Shown: piece after piece, positions 44,700-56,700 of the stretch | Numbering within the stretch: position 1 is the first letter of the stretch | How the letters are laid out: every line of letters begins with the position of its first letter | From: Porphyra umbilicalis | Lineage: Eukaryota > Rhodophyta > Bangiophyceae > Bangiales > Bangiaceae | Direction of reading: 5' to 3' | DNA: 64,000 nucleotides | Assembly: GCA_002049455.2 (NCBI GenBank) | Contig: KV918843.1 | Coordinates: 1 to 64,000 of the forward strand | Notes under the pieces: generated by a model | The model's input: the letters and a program-made list of their open reading frames with translations, nothing else | The model's database searches: none | What the model was told of the DNA's origin: nothing | Translations under genes and position numbers: made by a program

Positions 44700-46149
44700 A
44701 CGGGGCCCACCGCCGCGCCGCCGCCGGCGAGCGAGCGCCGCGGTGACCGCCACCCACGGCCGCCCGCACCCGCGGCCGCGCCCGTGCCCGCCGCAGCCAC
44801 GAGCTGTGGCTGCGGCGCTCACCACCAGACGCACCGTTGCCGCCGGGCGTCGGCCGCGGGGACCACCACCGACGGCCGGCGTCGTCCGTGACGTCGGCCG
44901 CGGCGGCGACGGGCGCACGTTGGCACGCCGCCGCGACGGGCGTCGGCACCGCCGCCGGCACGCGCACGGGCGGGGCGCCGCCCGTCCCCCGTGCGGCCCC
45001 CCCTCGGCGCCCGCTGCACGCCGCCGCCCGCCCGCCCGCCGAAAGTACTGCCCACGGCGGGCGGCAGCCGGCACAGCCGCCGCCGCTGGCCGCCAAAGGG
45101 TGGCGCCGCGGCCGCGGCGGCGGTCGACGCCGGCGACTGCCGGTCGGAAGCCACCGCTATGGGGCACAGTGGCCGGTGGCCGCCGGCGCCGCAGGCGCCG
45201 ACACCCCCGCGTGCCTCAGCCGACTGTTGAGAGTATGGTGGTGTGGTGGCGGTTTTTTTGTTTGTTTTTCTGTCTCTCTCCTCCCTGGCCTCAACGCCCA
45301 CTGCTTATCTACCTACCGGCAGTGCCGTGGTCGTCCATCTGGCCCTCGCCGGCGCGTGTGCCCGCCTGTTGCCCAGGCTGGCCCCAAACGCCCACACCCG
45401 ACGGCGCGCTCCGCGCGCCACGCGGCTCCGCCACGTGCCCCTCAGCGCCCGTTGCGCTGGCGCCCCCTCGAGCGCTCGTGCTCCCACGTAGCGCCACAGT
45501 GGCGGCAGCCGCCACGCGGCTCCGCCCCCACGACCCCCCGGTGCTGCGGCTCCCACGCAATCCACCGCCCACGGTCGAGTCGACCGGTCCAATCTGGACT
45601 CGGCCACAGGCAATTTCCCAACCCTGGGGAAATTGCTCCGCTCGGTTGGGCTACCGTAATCTCACTCCGACACCGACGGCAGCGCCCCCCCCCGACGCGC
45701 CCACGGCGCCGCGACCGGCGCGCAGCAAGCAGGCTGACCACCGCCACCTCTTGGAGACAGCCCCGGAGTAACCACCCTCGTTGGCACGCGCCGTCACCTA
45801 CGCAGGTCGCACCCTTTTCGCCACCGCCCTCGTCGGCGCCGCCCCGCCGCCAGCGCCATCATGGTTGGCCGCCGCAGACGCCGTCGCCTTGTCACTGTCA
45901 ACGTTGACAGCGGAATGGTGGCGGCGACGGGAGTCGTGCGGTGGCGGCGGGGACGGCGCGGCGACGGTGGCCGCGTGGTGGTGGTGGCGGCAGGCGAGGC
46001 GGCGGCGGGGTGCGGCAATGGCGAGCGCGCCGCGGGCGGCCGCGGCGGCGGCCGCCACCGCTGGCGGCGTCGCCCGCTCGCGCGGCGGCGCCGCTGCACC
46101 CATAAAGATAATTCCGCCCGCGGCGCCGTGCCTTTCCCATCGCGACCGG
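44621..46149. other. GC-rich flank, no firm gene
   Basis: Frames remain open by composition. A strong pyrimidine tract ending in CAG at about 45245-45320 looks like a splice acceptor or 3' region. A protein-like plus-strand stretch (RTLFATALVGAAPPPAPSWL onwards, about 45805-46100) may be a further exon, but I cannot link it with confidence. Confidence 0.35.
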
Positions 46150-47289
46150 AGACGAGGGCACCCATGCCGACCACGGCAACAGCAGGTTGCTGGTCAGGTT
46201 TGGAACGAGCATGGGCTCCTCGAGCACCATGCGCGTCTTGGTGTTTCCTTTGCCAACGTCCATGGAGACGTGGCCGTGCCTCTTGATGGGCACCTTATCG
46301 CCGTTGGCCAATGTGACCTCGGCCCCGCTTCCCGCCGTCCGTACGGAGAAGCCCGTATCCCTGGCGACCATGTGGCTGATTGCGTCAGAGTCTAGCACCC
46401 AAGTTGATAACTCGCGTGTGCTCCCGTGACCCGTGCTGCTCCCGTCATTGCCAGTAGAAGCGGTGTATGCCAGAGCGGCACCCGCGTGGGGCCCGCCGCC
46501 TTGGCCGCCTTCACGACCACCACCGCCGGGCTTGCACTTGCCCTTGGCCTCGTCCGCCTTCTGCTTATTGTAGTCTCGCTGCATGTGCCCCTTCTTGCTG
46601 CAGTAGAAGCACACGACCGACTTCTTGTAAGACGGCTTCTTCGGCGCTGCTGCCGCAAGCGCTTTTGACTTAACACTGCCAGAAGGCTTGGAAGCGCCGT
46701 CAGTAATGCTCAGCTGCTCGACTTGAAGCAGCTTAGCCGTCACGTCCGACATGACGAGCTTGCATTTCTTGTTCTCCAAGACCGCTCTGAGCATCCCGTA
46801 CTCTGCCGGGAGTCCTGACAGGACACGCAACGCACGCGTGTTGTCGTCCGCCGGGTTGCCGAGCATTGCGAGCTCGTCTCGGATCATCTTGGCGCGCGAC
46901 GCAAACTTGATGATGTTCTCGTCGCCGCCCTTCTTCAGGCTGCTCTGCTCGTCCATGAGCCGCAGCAGCTCTGTGTTGTCACGCGCCTCGAATATAACCT
47001 TGAGCGCGTCCTACGACTCTTTGGCCGTATCAACCGACGTGACCGTGTTGAGATGCACGGGCTGGACCGAGATCTGGATGGTCGCCAGCGCCGCCTCGTT
47101 CATGGCGTCCCACGCTTCGACCACCGGGCTGGAATTCTTGTCGTCGGACGAAAAAGCCGGGCGGTCCGTCACGACCGCCGCCCATAGCTTCTCCATCTTG
47201 AGTCTCGCACGCTGGTACGCCGCCCACACCTTGTAGTCGTCGTCCAGCTGCACAAACCGGCGGCCGCCAAAGCGGCCGGGGTCTGACAT
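46150..47289 (-). mobile_element. Ty1/copia retrotransposon fossil (gag, start of protease)
   Basis: A minus-strand remnant of a Ty1/copia LTR element. It shows the UBN2-type Gag region, a zinc-knuckle region and the beginning of the aspartic protease region, in the usual order. No integrase, reverse transcriptase, RNase H or LTR is visible in the window. The left end abuts GC-rich host-like DNA near 46150. The element is broken: it is truncated and its remaining coding part carries a small number of breaks. Gag is still easily readable, suggesting a moderately old rather than ancient copy. Confidence 0.85.
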
Positions 47290-48024
47290 GTTGACGCCTG
47301 CGGCGCGTCAAAGCGCCGCAATGACGACGTCGACGGCGGTATCCGCCCCCGCGACGCCGGAACACACCGCAGCCCAAGCAACGTCATCCGAACAGCGACC
47401 GCAGGGAAGACTACGATGACCGCAAGCGACATCTGGGCCCATAACCTGTGAAGTGAGCGGTAGTTGGGTGGATGTGTTGTTTCATTCCAGAGCGGTCTTA
47501 GGCGCGAGGCCAGCAGGCTCTGAGCCCCTCCGTGCGCCCCTCTCGCGACGTTCTGCCGGCGCACCCCCGCCAGCGCAGTGACAGGTCCCACGACGTACCG
47601 TCCGATGCAGTGCTCCCTCCCTTGGAGGGTACATGCTCTTACCACCCCACACATCGCGACGCCCCTCGAGGAGCGCACGAGAATCTCCCCGAGCTCAGCT
47701 CCAAAGTGAACTGCCCTCGAGATACAAGTACAAGGAACTACAGCAGGCACATGCGGCAATGCATGTCAATGGCACTGCCAGACAAGCCGATGACCGCACA
47801 AGAACTGCTGGAGTAAGCCAGGCAGTCCGCGGTTACTCCGACTCACTTGCCAGGGCTTGAGGGGCTGCCTCCATAGAGACTGAGTGACTGTGGCGAGTAT
47901 GTCGCAGCCACCCAAGAGGTGAGAAGTAATTAGTGCACGGGCCTTCGTTTCCGATGACAAGAAGGACGCTCCCGGCCAAAGAACTCGTCGCCGTGATGCG
48001 GGCTACGGTCACAAAGCCCTCAGG
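47290..48024. other. Intergenic between the copia fossil and an ORF cluster
   Basis: Mixed-composition DNA. I see no LTR, primer-binding site or gene that I can support. Confidence 0.4.
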
Positions 48025-48474
48025 ATGCTGCAGACGTCGGTTCGGGTGCGCACAATCATTCATCAGGCCATTGACGACCCCACCACGGTGCCCCACGCCA
48101 TGCTCACGCGGGACGCCGTCGGCGCCGTGCGTGTTTGGCGCTTCGTGCTCGGTTCCGCCACGGCTGGTGTGAGGCTGTATGAATTGCGTGATGGAACGCG
48201 GAAGCGCCTCACCGCACCAAAGAACCTCCGGTCGAGAAAGAAGCGGAAGCGAGCTGACGGTGGTGACGGGCCGTCTCGTGGTGAGTCGAAGAATGGCGGG
48301 AGTGGGGACGGAGGATTGACGATTGCCATCGATGCTGTGGCCTTGCGGAGCAAAAGTGACTCGGCGGCGGAGCTGCGCTCGCGCTTGCGCATTATACGCA
48401 ACACATACCTGGAGGACGTCGAGGAGGACGGTCTCAATGGCAGAAGCGGGTTGCACCTCCACCGTGGAAGATAG
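48025..48474 (+). CDS. Unrecognised ORF, 149 aa, basic middle
   Basis: The first of several protein-like plus-strand frames in this area. The N-terminal half has ordinary composition (VRTIIHQAIDDPTTVPHAML, then GAVRVWRFVLG). It is followed by a Lys/Arg cluster like a nuclear localisation signal (SRKKRKR) and a helical end (AAELRSRLRIIRNTYLEDVE). No family is recognised. It may be an exon or a piece of a decayed gene. Confidence 0.35.
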   Translation: MLQTSVRVRTIIHQAIDDPTTVPHAMLTRDAVGAVRVWRFVLGSATAGVRLYELRDGTRKRLTAPKNLRSRKKRKRADGGDGPSRGESKNGGSGDGGLTIAIDAVALRSKSDSAAELRSRLRIIRNTYLEDVEEDGLNGRSGLHLHRGR

Positions 48475-48579
48475 ATGGTCATCGAGGTTGCGTTTGACGC
48501 CGAAGAGAGCCCGCGTCGGTCTTTCCGGGCTGGCGCCAGGTCTTCCACCGAGGGTGACATCTAGCAAGCGCCCGTCGCC

Positions 48580-48948
48580 ATGACTTTGGCAGGTGATGAT
48601 AGATTCGCGCGCTGCGCTTTCGCGGCGTCTGAACGCGACATGGTGGCGTCATCGTCATCGACGTCAACGCTCTCGTGCCCCGTCGCGTCGTGTACGCTCT
48701 TTCGAGAGCAGCAAGTAGTTCTGCTGCAGACCATCGCGTACACGCCGCTCTCTGATGTGTATCGCCTGCTGCGTTGCCACATGGGGGAGCAGCGGGGCTA
48801 CTCTCTGCTGGGAGACATCCCTTATCGCATCCAGGCGCCGGGTTTGTTACTGCGTCGGCACAATATTCACGTGCCTGATGTACGTCTCGCTGGCGCTACT
48901 CACGCCAGCCTTCAGAGACATTGCGCACCAAGATTAACGCGCTGTTAG
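48580..48948 (+). CDS. Unrecognised ORF, 122 aa
   Basis: A plus-strand frame with protein-like composition (CTLFREQQVVLLQTIAYTPL, then DVYRLLRCHMGEQRGYSLLG). It overlaps the start of the next frame by 28 bases. No domain is recognised. Whether this and its neighbours were once one gene cannot be decided here. Confidence 0.3.
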   Translation: MTLAGDDRFARCAFAASERDMVASSSSTSTLSCPVASCTLFREQQVVLLQTIAYTPLSDVYRLLRCHMGEQRGYSLLGDIPYRIQAPGLLLRRHNIHVPDVRLAGATHASLQRHCAPRLTRC

Positions 48949-49358
48949 GCCGCTTCACCTTGGGCGCTATGTACCTGCGTGCGTTCGCGCCGTTGGGAGC
49001 CATGGTAATGGCGGTTTCATGGATCCTCAGCGACGAATTTGACGTCGACAGCGATGTCGTCGTCGTGCTCCACCTCAGCCAGGTACTCACCGCATCCAGG
49101 CGCCGTGCGATCGACGTCCACCCGGCTTACATGCGGGAACGCACCGTGGCCGTTTTGCAGCTGCCTGCCTCCTTCTTGGCTCCTATGTACGCCGCACTCA
49201 AGCTCTTTGACCCCGAGAACAAGAAGGCAGGGGTGGTCAACCTCTATCTGCATACAGCCCTGTCGCATGTGCGTCAGTCCGTCGGTCAGGCGTTTGCCAC
49301 GCTCGTTATGGTCTGTGACAATAACATTGAGAAAACAATTGCAGAGATGAACCGCTAG
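48921..49358 (+). CDS. Unrecognised ORF, 145 aa
   Basis: The best of the cluster: ordinary composition with a hydrophobic start (LGAMYLRAFAPLGAMVMAVS), an acidic patch (DEFDVDSDV) and a helical second half (VGQAFATLVMVCDNNIEKTI). No family is recognised. Confidence 0.4.
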   Translation: MRTKINALLGRFTLGAMYLRAFAPLGAMVMAVSWILSDEFDVDSDVVVVLHLSQVLTASRRRAIDVHPAYMRERTVAVLQLPASFLAPMYAALKLFDPENKKAGVVNLYLHTALSHVRQSVGQAFATLVMVCDNNIEKTIAEMNR

Positions 49359-49466
49359 TTCAATAGGCGGACCAACAACGTCTCCCGCGCGCAGTCGGTC
49401 ACTAATAAGCAGGCGCTAGACCCCCTGAAGTTTCGCGGCGGCGATGGGCGGTCTGTCGCAGAGCAG

Positions 49467-50006
49467 ATGCAATTTTCACGCGAGATTGTGGTATGCCCGT
49501 GCATTTGTGGAGTGGGCTCCTCCGTGACTGATGGCTTCAATGATGTAATGCGCTACGCGTCGAGGGACCCGTCACTCCCCCTGACATTCGACCCATCTGC
49601 GCCGTTACCGGCAGCTGCCGAGGTCAACAGGGCCCATGCCGCGGTTGCGGCAGCGACGGCCGCCGCGTTAGCGGACGCGATCGCAACGGCAACGGCGGTG
49701 GCGGCGTCGGCAGCTGCAGGGGACAGGACGGCGCCTGTCTCCGTCGAGGACAGCATCACCGCCGCTGCAACTGCTGAGGCGGCGGCCATGACGGCCAATC
49801 AGGCGGCTGCGACGGCTTCAGATACGGCGGAGGAGGCGCTGCTTGAGTTGGTCGGGGTGGTTCCCCTGCTCATTTCCTTTGATGCCAAACCGGAGTCGTT
49901 GAAACAAGACAGCACTCTCAATTTGGAGCTGAGCATGAAGCGGACGCTGCAGCAGGAGCCTGAGGCGGCACAGCGCTGTATCTGTGTGTGTGTTTGCGGC
50001 AGGTAA
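49467..50006 (+). CDS. Unrecognised ORF, 179 aa, Ala-rich linker
   Basis: Same strand and register as the preceding frame. It begins with a Cys-rich segment (VVCPCICGVGSSVTDGF), continues into an Ala/Thr-rich stretch of about 90 residues, and ends in a charged helix. The sequence at its end (GGCAG followed by GTAACT) could be a splice donor. No family is recognised. Confidence 0.35.
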   Translation: MQFSREIVVCPCICGVGSSVTDGFNDVMRYASRDPSLPLTFDPSAPLPAAAEVNRAHAAVAAATAAALADAIATATAVAASAAAGDRTAPVSVEDSITAAATAEAAAMTANQAAATASDTAEEALLELVGVVPLLISFDAKPESLKQDSTLNLELSMKRTLQQEPEAAQRCICVCVCGR

Positions 50007-50057
50007 CTTGTCGATATAGCGGATGAGGTTGCGCCGGGCGGGGAAACGACGGCTTCT

Positions 50058-50801
50058 GTGGAGGCGGCGCCACGCGCGGGGGGACGGACCGGGGCGGCCG
50101 GGTGGACATCGGCGGGGTCGTCGTCGGCGGTGGCCGCGGCAGCGGCGGCGGCAGCAGCGGCGGCGGGGGCAGCGGAGGGGGCAGCTGCGGCAGCGGCGGC
50201 AGCGGCGCCGGCAGCAGCGGCAGCGGCGCCGGCGAGGAAGGCAGCGACCGCTCGAGCTTCAGTCGTCCAGCATGATGAGGCGCTTCAAAACGTCGGCGAG
50301 GATGAGCTCCTGACGGTGGACTGGATTCCGGGTGAAGATGAGCACGTGAAGTGGCACCGTCTCTATCGGCTTGATGTGGTTCTTACCGCCAGTGACAACG
50401 ACCCATATGAGGAAGAGAACTCAACTACGGGCGGTGGGCACTGCCACGTGTTAGGCGCTGACGATGCTCGCTACGGGGTGTCGTTGCTGCAAGCTGCGGT
50501 TGACGACACTGCCATCGCATCGGTGCTGACGTCTGCGGATATAGTGGACGCTCTGCTTGGGAGGACCATCCCGTACGCCGCTGACGCCGCGAGGCGAGAG
50601 CAGCTGTGTGACAAGCTGTCGAAGGACCTCATGATGCTGCAGTTGTATATTGAGCAAGTGCGCGGGCCCACCTTTGTCCTGTGGGCTAGGAGGGATGGCG
50701 CTCTTTTGCGTGACATTGCCCGGGCCGCCGGGCTCCTCTGTTACCTTCTGATTTGCAAGCTTATTGCTTGTCGAGAAGGCGGTGACGTCGCGAGCGCTTG
50801 A
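50058..50801 (+). CDS. Unrecognised ORF, 247 aa
   Basis: An Ala-rich low-complexity leader of about 65 residues is followed by a well-composed region (LLTVDWIPGEDEHVKWHRLY, then DVVLTASDNDPYEEEN, then ADIVDALLGRTIPYAADAAR). It ends in a hydrophobic stretch (LLCYLLICKLIACREG). The non-repetitive part looks like real protein but matches nothing I know. A further protein-like frame follows at 50870-51121. Confidence 0.4.
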   Translation: MEAAPRAGGRTGAAGWTSAGSSSAVAAAAAAAAAAAGAAEGAAAAAAAAAPAAAAAAPARKAATARASVVQHDEALQNVGEDELLTVDWIPGEDEHVKWHRLYRLDVVLTASDNDPYEEENSTTGGGHCHVLGADDARYGVSLLQAAVDDTAIASVLTSADIVDALLGRTIPYAADAARREQLCDKLSKDLMMLQLYIEQVRGPTFVLWARRDGALLRDIARAAGLLCYLLICKLIACREGGDVASA

Positions 50802-51399
50802 CTATGCTGTAGCTGCGAGCGGCAGCGGCGGGGCCGGCGGCTGCGGCGGGGCCGGCGGCGGCGACCGGGGTGGTGGCGCCGGCGCTGGGGGGGGGGGGGG
50901 GGGTGAGTGTAAACGATGCCATGGTCGTGGAGGAAGACTGGCTTGCATTGCCGCCGCCGCCCGTGGAGCTCGTAGCGGGCGGTCGATGGCGTGGCGGCGT
51001 CGGGCGTGGGACGAGGGGGAGGCGAGAACCATGGTTCGATGAACCGGTGCCCGTTTGGCAGAGTCACAGCCCAACTGAACCAGCCATCCCACAGGCGCGC
51101 TCCACCTCTCCCCTATTCTGATTTTTGTGAGTGTGGTCAAGGATCACCGCACCCAACCGGGTGACTGTGGGGAGGTTTCTCGGACGCAACAGGCCCCAGG
51201 TGGGCCACAGGTGCGCCACATTTCATACGAGAGCCGTCCCCCACATGCCGAAGTGGAGCACGTTGCGGCCGTTCCACACGGTCAGGTGGAGCGCACTTCC
51301 CGTGCAATGAGTTCGCCGGTCGCGGCGGGGCGTTCTTCATCATGTTGAAACGCTTCTAGCGCTCTCAAGCAGCACACCCTCGTCGGCCCGTAAAGTTAT

Positions 51400-52011
51400 T
51401 CAGTCTTTGATTTTACATTCTTCCTGTAACCGGTCCCGGTCATTTTTCGGTGGTGGCGCGCGCGTGCCGCGCGTCGCTGCTGTGTCGGTCAGGCGGGCAT
51501 CGGCCGCGCCCACCGCCGCGCCACCTCTGTTGATCGGCTCCCTCAGCGGCGCGCCCGTTGCGCCCGCCCGTGCATTTGCCGCCTCCCCCGCGCGGGGAAG
51601 TGCTTGTCGGTGTACACACCGCCGGGAAGGGCCGTGTCTTTGCTCCTGTCGTACGCGGCGGCTGGCCGCGGCTTCGGTCGCGGCCGGCGCCGCGGAGGCA
51701 TCCACCCGACTGCTGTCCCTTCTCTCCCGCCTGTTCGCTGCGCTGCGGACCCGCTGCTGTGGCGGCACGCACATGTCGCGGCTTGCCTTGGTGCCTTCGC
51801 CCGCTGGCCTCCGTGGGGGCGGCGAGGCTGCGGCGCGCGTGCGCCGCCGCGGCTCATAACCGCGGCGGCGGGGGCGTCGGCCGCCGACCGCCTCGGTCGG
51901 CAGCGTCCGTTTCTTCTCGCGCTCCCGACCCCCCGCGCCCAAAGACAATACCGCTACGGAATCCCGGAGGTCAAGGGCCCTTTGCTTCTTTTTCTTTGCA
52001 CGAGCGGCCAT
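51400..52011 (-). CDS. Basic hypothetical protein, 203 aa
   Basis: The frame opens MAARAKKKKQRALDLRDSVA, a plausible N-terminus with a nuclear-localisation-like Lys run, and remains Arg/Ala/Pro-rich throughout. The opposite strand is also open over this GC-rich stretch, so composition alone could create it. No domain is recognised. Confidence 0.3.
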   Translation of the reverse strand: MAARAKKKKQRALDLRDSVAVLSLGAGGREREKKRTLPTEAVGGRRPRRRGYEPRRRTRAAASPPPRRPAGEGTKASRDMCVPPQQRVRSAANRRERRDSSRVDASAAPAATEAAASRRVRQEQRHGPSRRCVHRQALPRAGEAANARAGATGAPLREPINRGGAAVGAADARLTDTAATRGTRAPPPKNDRDRLQEECKIKD

Positions 52012-55000
52012 TGACGGGTCTCTTCCGCGCGGCGCGGTCTTACCCGCGCGCGCTTAACAAGAACGCTGGCGGCGGTGTGCCCAAGCAGCGGCGGCAGATT
52101 GCCTCCGCTCGCCTTTGGTTCCATCTCGTCGTGATGGTTGATGCGCGGGCTGCCCGTCATGGCCATCTGCCCTCGTGCCGTGTACCTTTACCTTTGTCTT
52201 CTTTCCGTAGGAACGGTGCAACCGTACAACTAGCAGCTATGGGGTTGCTAGTCAAGCCTGCTGTGGAATTCAATGTCACGTATCTGGCGTCTTTCCCCCC
52301 GGCCTTCCTTCTGGTAACACGTGGGCTTGAAGAAAAAACCCGCCCTTATGACCCCGCACAGGCCGACTTCAGAACCCAATGTGGGTCCACATTGCCAGAA
52401 ATACCGTTTGTTTCCCACTCCCAAATAAGCTCCACTGCGCAGGCCACGCCGACCCAAGCGCCACACTGGTTCCCCCCCCCACCCCATACTGTTTCGTTGT
52501 CTCTGTTGCTCTCGGTGCCACGCCTGACGAGCCCGCTGTAGGTCTACCTCCCTCCTCGCGCCCCCGCCGAACGCTCTGTCGTCGGTTGGTCCTTGGTGCC
52601 ATGTGCTGCATCCACGCTGAGCTTTGACTTGTTGTAGGCATCCGTTTACTGCACCGCATAGGGTTGTGGCAGCATACCTTATTATCATGTCCAGCCGCAT
52701 GGTATGTTACGTGAAAAGGCGCTGGTTGAGTTCGAGGGAGATAGGTTTGTTGGTGATATGTGGACGTCGCTCGAGCTGCCAAAACATGTGACGCTGTCTG
52801 TGTGCAACGCGTGTGACACGAGCATCTGCTTCCTGTGTGTGGCATTCCATTCTCTTTTGCTTCATTGCACATGATGCGTTCCTGGCATAAGCAGTGGTCT
52901 TCGTTGTTTCTTTTCTCTCTCAGATATACGACAGGCTGCTCGGTGCATGCACCTTCACTCTTCCCTCACGGCTACGTGTCGCGTGCGTAGCGGTCACTTT
53001 CCTGTGCGGGCGTGTGGAATGTCGTTGCCCGAATTATGTGCGGTGTGGATGTACGACTTCCATGCGGTGTGGTAACACGTCGGCGACAGGGCCGGTGTGA
53101 GAGACAAAGACACAGATCGTCGGATCTGGTCGTGCACGAGTCATCAAGTTGGGACTCGTCACGCACTTAACCCCAACGTGCAGGGGCAACTTCGGTCACA
53201 TGACCTCAACTACTCCGTATTTGAAATATTCAGTTTCACCCGTATTTCACATCCGAAACTAGATCGCGAGCGATGTTCGATTTGCACCCAATATGAACCA
53301 GTTTCAACCAATCACGATAAACCGGTTGGGCAAACCTACATGGCGCTGGCAGAAGAAACGATCCCCGGCAGTGTGCGGTGGTTGCCTGGATGGCCTGTCC
53401 CCCTTTCTTTTTTACTGGGGACACACGTATTGCTGCGCATGACCGTGGCTCATTGTGGAGGCTGCTGCTCGACTCGTGGCGACAGACCAGATACTGCATC
53501 AAAAGAGCACATGGAGCCCCCCTCAGAAAGTGCTTAAGGTATGATGTCAGTGGACCCAGCGAGGGTGCGAGCCAAAGACGGCACGCAATTGGATTCTGGC
53601 CGGCGCTTCACGGATGTGCTACGTCGGTCTGGAGGCGCACGGAGGTAGCATAACTCTTCCAAGTGGGTCGAAACAGGCGGCGCGCGGCCCTCTGCAGCTG
53701 TAAAGCCAGAAAGCACTGGTCACTGTTTCTATTTGAGTTCCTGTGGACGAAGAGCATGTCTCGCTCAGGCCATTGCGTCACATCAGCGTCCACAGTATGC
53801 AAGTGTGCGCCACGACGTTTCAAGCGGGTCCCCACGGTCCCCCAGCCTCGCGATGATTCGCATGGCTGCGACGGAAACGCGTCAGATCTTCGATGCAGAG
53901 AGCCCAAGGAGCCATCAAAGAAGAGGCACCATGAACTCTGCGTACTATGAAGCATGGCCTTTTCGCACACCCCACGCTTCCCTGGCTCGCTACGGTTGGT
54001 TTCAGCCGTATATGTCAGGCTCACGATGTGCTGGAGGCCTCAGCAGAGCAACGAAGGCTTCCCACTACCCCTGCAATAAGAGCGCGTTACCGTAGGAAAC
54101 GTGCCCCAATCGTGATAACGCGCTGTGCCGTTGTGTTGTGTGATGGATTCATGTTCACTTTTGGCGATCTCGGAACGATTCAAGGGAGGCAGGGCACAAA
54201 GGCGAACATTCGAAGAATGCCCTTTGTTGAAGGCGTTTTCGCCATGATTGAAGCCGTTTCCCGCAGTTCTGACTGCACAGACGTTCACAGAGCGTGTGCT
54301 TCATCGACATGCACCGGTACCACCTATGTTTAGGGAAAGTTTGTTCTTGGCCGTTGAGGATGTCCGAAAGAATGGCACTTCGGTTGAAAGTCCGACAGGA
54401 GCCAGACCGGAAGCATCGTGGGGACCCAGGAAGACGACAGACCGGTTACCGGGGACTTGAAACCCCCACTTCTGACGCGAGAGTCCTCTCCTGGTGTTGG
54501 GCGCCCACGGTTGTTCCGACCGCCGTGGCTCGCCGCCGGGCGAGGAGGAGGAAGTTGCGGAGACCTATTGAACGCCTTCGTGGCAACGGCGCGTCTGGCC
54601 CCCGTAGAGCTGGTGGGGGGGGGCAGGTTCTGCCCCTCCACTGTTTACGCGAAGGCGCGCACCGCTTCGGTCATTGCGGCGACCGTGGCGCCGATGGTAG
54701 CGTCGCGCGTGGCGCTGCTTGCAGACGTGATTCCGGTTGCGCTGCTCGTACGCCGCGCGGCAGCGCCAGCGCCTCCGGCTTCCGCCCTTGATGCGGCCGG
54801 TGCGGGCGTAGCCATTGACGTTGTCGTGATGACGGTCATGGCGTGCCTGTGCAACGTCGCGAACGTGCTGGCGGCCGATGTCCCGCCGATGCCGCCGACC
54901 GCCACCGCCGTCGCTGCCGCGCTCGTCGACGCGGTGGTGGATGTGTCGGCAGCGCCGGCGGCGCCGGCCACCGCCGCCGACGTCGCGGCGCTCGTGGCTG

Positions 55001-56700
55001 CCCTACCACTGGCAATGGTGGCTCTGACGCCCGCCACCGCCAGCGCCGCGCGGTTGTGGGTGCTGCAGCGGCGGCTACCGCCCTCGCCCGCCGGCAGTGC
55101 CGGCAGCGGCGACCATGGGGCTAGGGCGCCCCACGATCGGCCCGCGGCGGCGGTGCGCGCGCGGCGATGAAATCGCCGCTGGCGAGCGCGCCGGCAGCCA
55201 CCGGGAAGACGGATGACAGCATAGAATGCATGGCACGGCCACTCGCCCGGGAAGAATCAAGAGGCAGCCAATCAGAATCCTCTATTGCTGAATTAGCAAT
55301 CTCCTGTGTCATGAAGCCGGGGCGCCAACTGGATTGCAACACGATAGAGGCTCTTGCGGCCTTGGTGGCCGCTTCACCTTCCCACTGCCTCATCTGATAC
55401 TGGATTTTGTGACCTGCTTCGAGGCCGGGCTGCCTGGATTGCTCGCGTAAGTCAATTGCTTTCAGCGCTGCTCACGACCATCGCTCCTAACGCGAAGATG
55501 ACACGGTCGTGGCCTTACTAGAGGGCAGCCACCACGCGGTGTGCCTCCACCCGCCAGCCCTCCACTACAGCAGACGCCGAGGCACCGACTGGTATGTCTG
55601 TGCCTGAAGCACGCAGCCAATTTGCTGTCACTGAAGAACCTCGGGCCTTCCGACGTCACACTCATCCGGTGATCATGTTTCTTTTTTGGGCAGGGACCCT
55701 CGAGCTCTCACGCCGTGGTTCACACACCAAGGCGTCTCCGCCACCCCCCCCCCCCCGATGATTTCTTGTTGTAAAATCTCCGAAAGCTGCACCTGCCCTC
55801 CCAATACTTCCCCCGAACGCCTCCGACGTCGTGCGCGCCGCCGCGGCCGTCACCCTCTGAATGCTCGCTGCGCATTCAGCCTGGTCAACTAGACCCGCTT
55901 ACGGTGGGCACACCCGCGATTGTCATGGCGCTCTCTGTGGGGCGTGCTGCGCGAAATGGCGCTGCTTCGGAAAGAGACCAGGCAGTGACGGCAGCGTCCG
56001 CGGGTGTGGTTGTGTCGGCCACGGTCGCCGCGCCATTTTTTCTTTTGACTGAGAAACGCATCTGGACGACGCGCATGGGGGATCTGAAGGCGCGGGCGAC
56101 GGCTGGTACCGTCGCCATAGGCTGTGTCTATATTGACCCGCACGGCCATCAGAGCGTACAGGTGGGTGGTGGAGGCTTGGAGAGCAAAGTGGCGACACCG
56201 TCGACTGAGACGGAGGCGGTCGGATTGTCGGCGCCAGCAATGGCATTTTGGGTCATAAGGTGCACCAGCAGTCTTCACAAGCGACAAAGGAAGAGACGCC
56301 GATAAGACTCAGTGTCTCATCTTTTTGGAGATGCCCTGCTGCGAAGGCCCCACGCTTGCGCGTGCAGCGCGGCTCTGCTTGTGGCCTTCCTCCCTCCCAC
56401 CGCCGCGGGTGCCACCGCCACCCGCGGTGGGAGGGCGGACAGCCCCCCCCTGACGCGGTCCACAAAAAGCAACTTCAGGCGCCGCCACAGTTCCGCAAAA
56501 CTCAACAGCCACGTCATGTATACTACCTCTGTGGGCGTACACGCGCCCGACATATCAACAATGGCCGCTTAAACCACGGCCTCCATTCTGCTAGCCGCTG
56601 TCACGACGAGGCGCCGCGCGGCCGCCTCCGACCAGCCGCCCGACCCGTCCATGACGCCGGCGGAGAACGCGGCCAAGCCGGCAGCGGCCACCGCAGCGGG
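52012..56700. other. Intergenic and degraded frames
   Basis: 52200-54400 is lower-GC DNA with no recognisable gene. At 54418-55170 (plus) and 54645-55037 (minus) both strands are open over Ala/Val/Thr-rich repeats. At 55885-56550 several short frames on both strands look partly protein-like but cannot be assigned. Confidence 0.4.
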
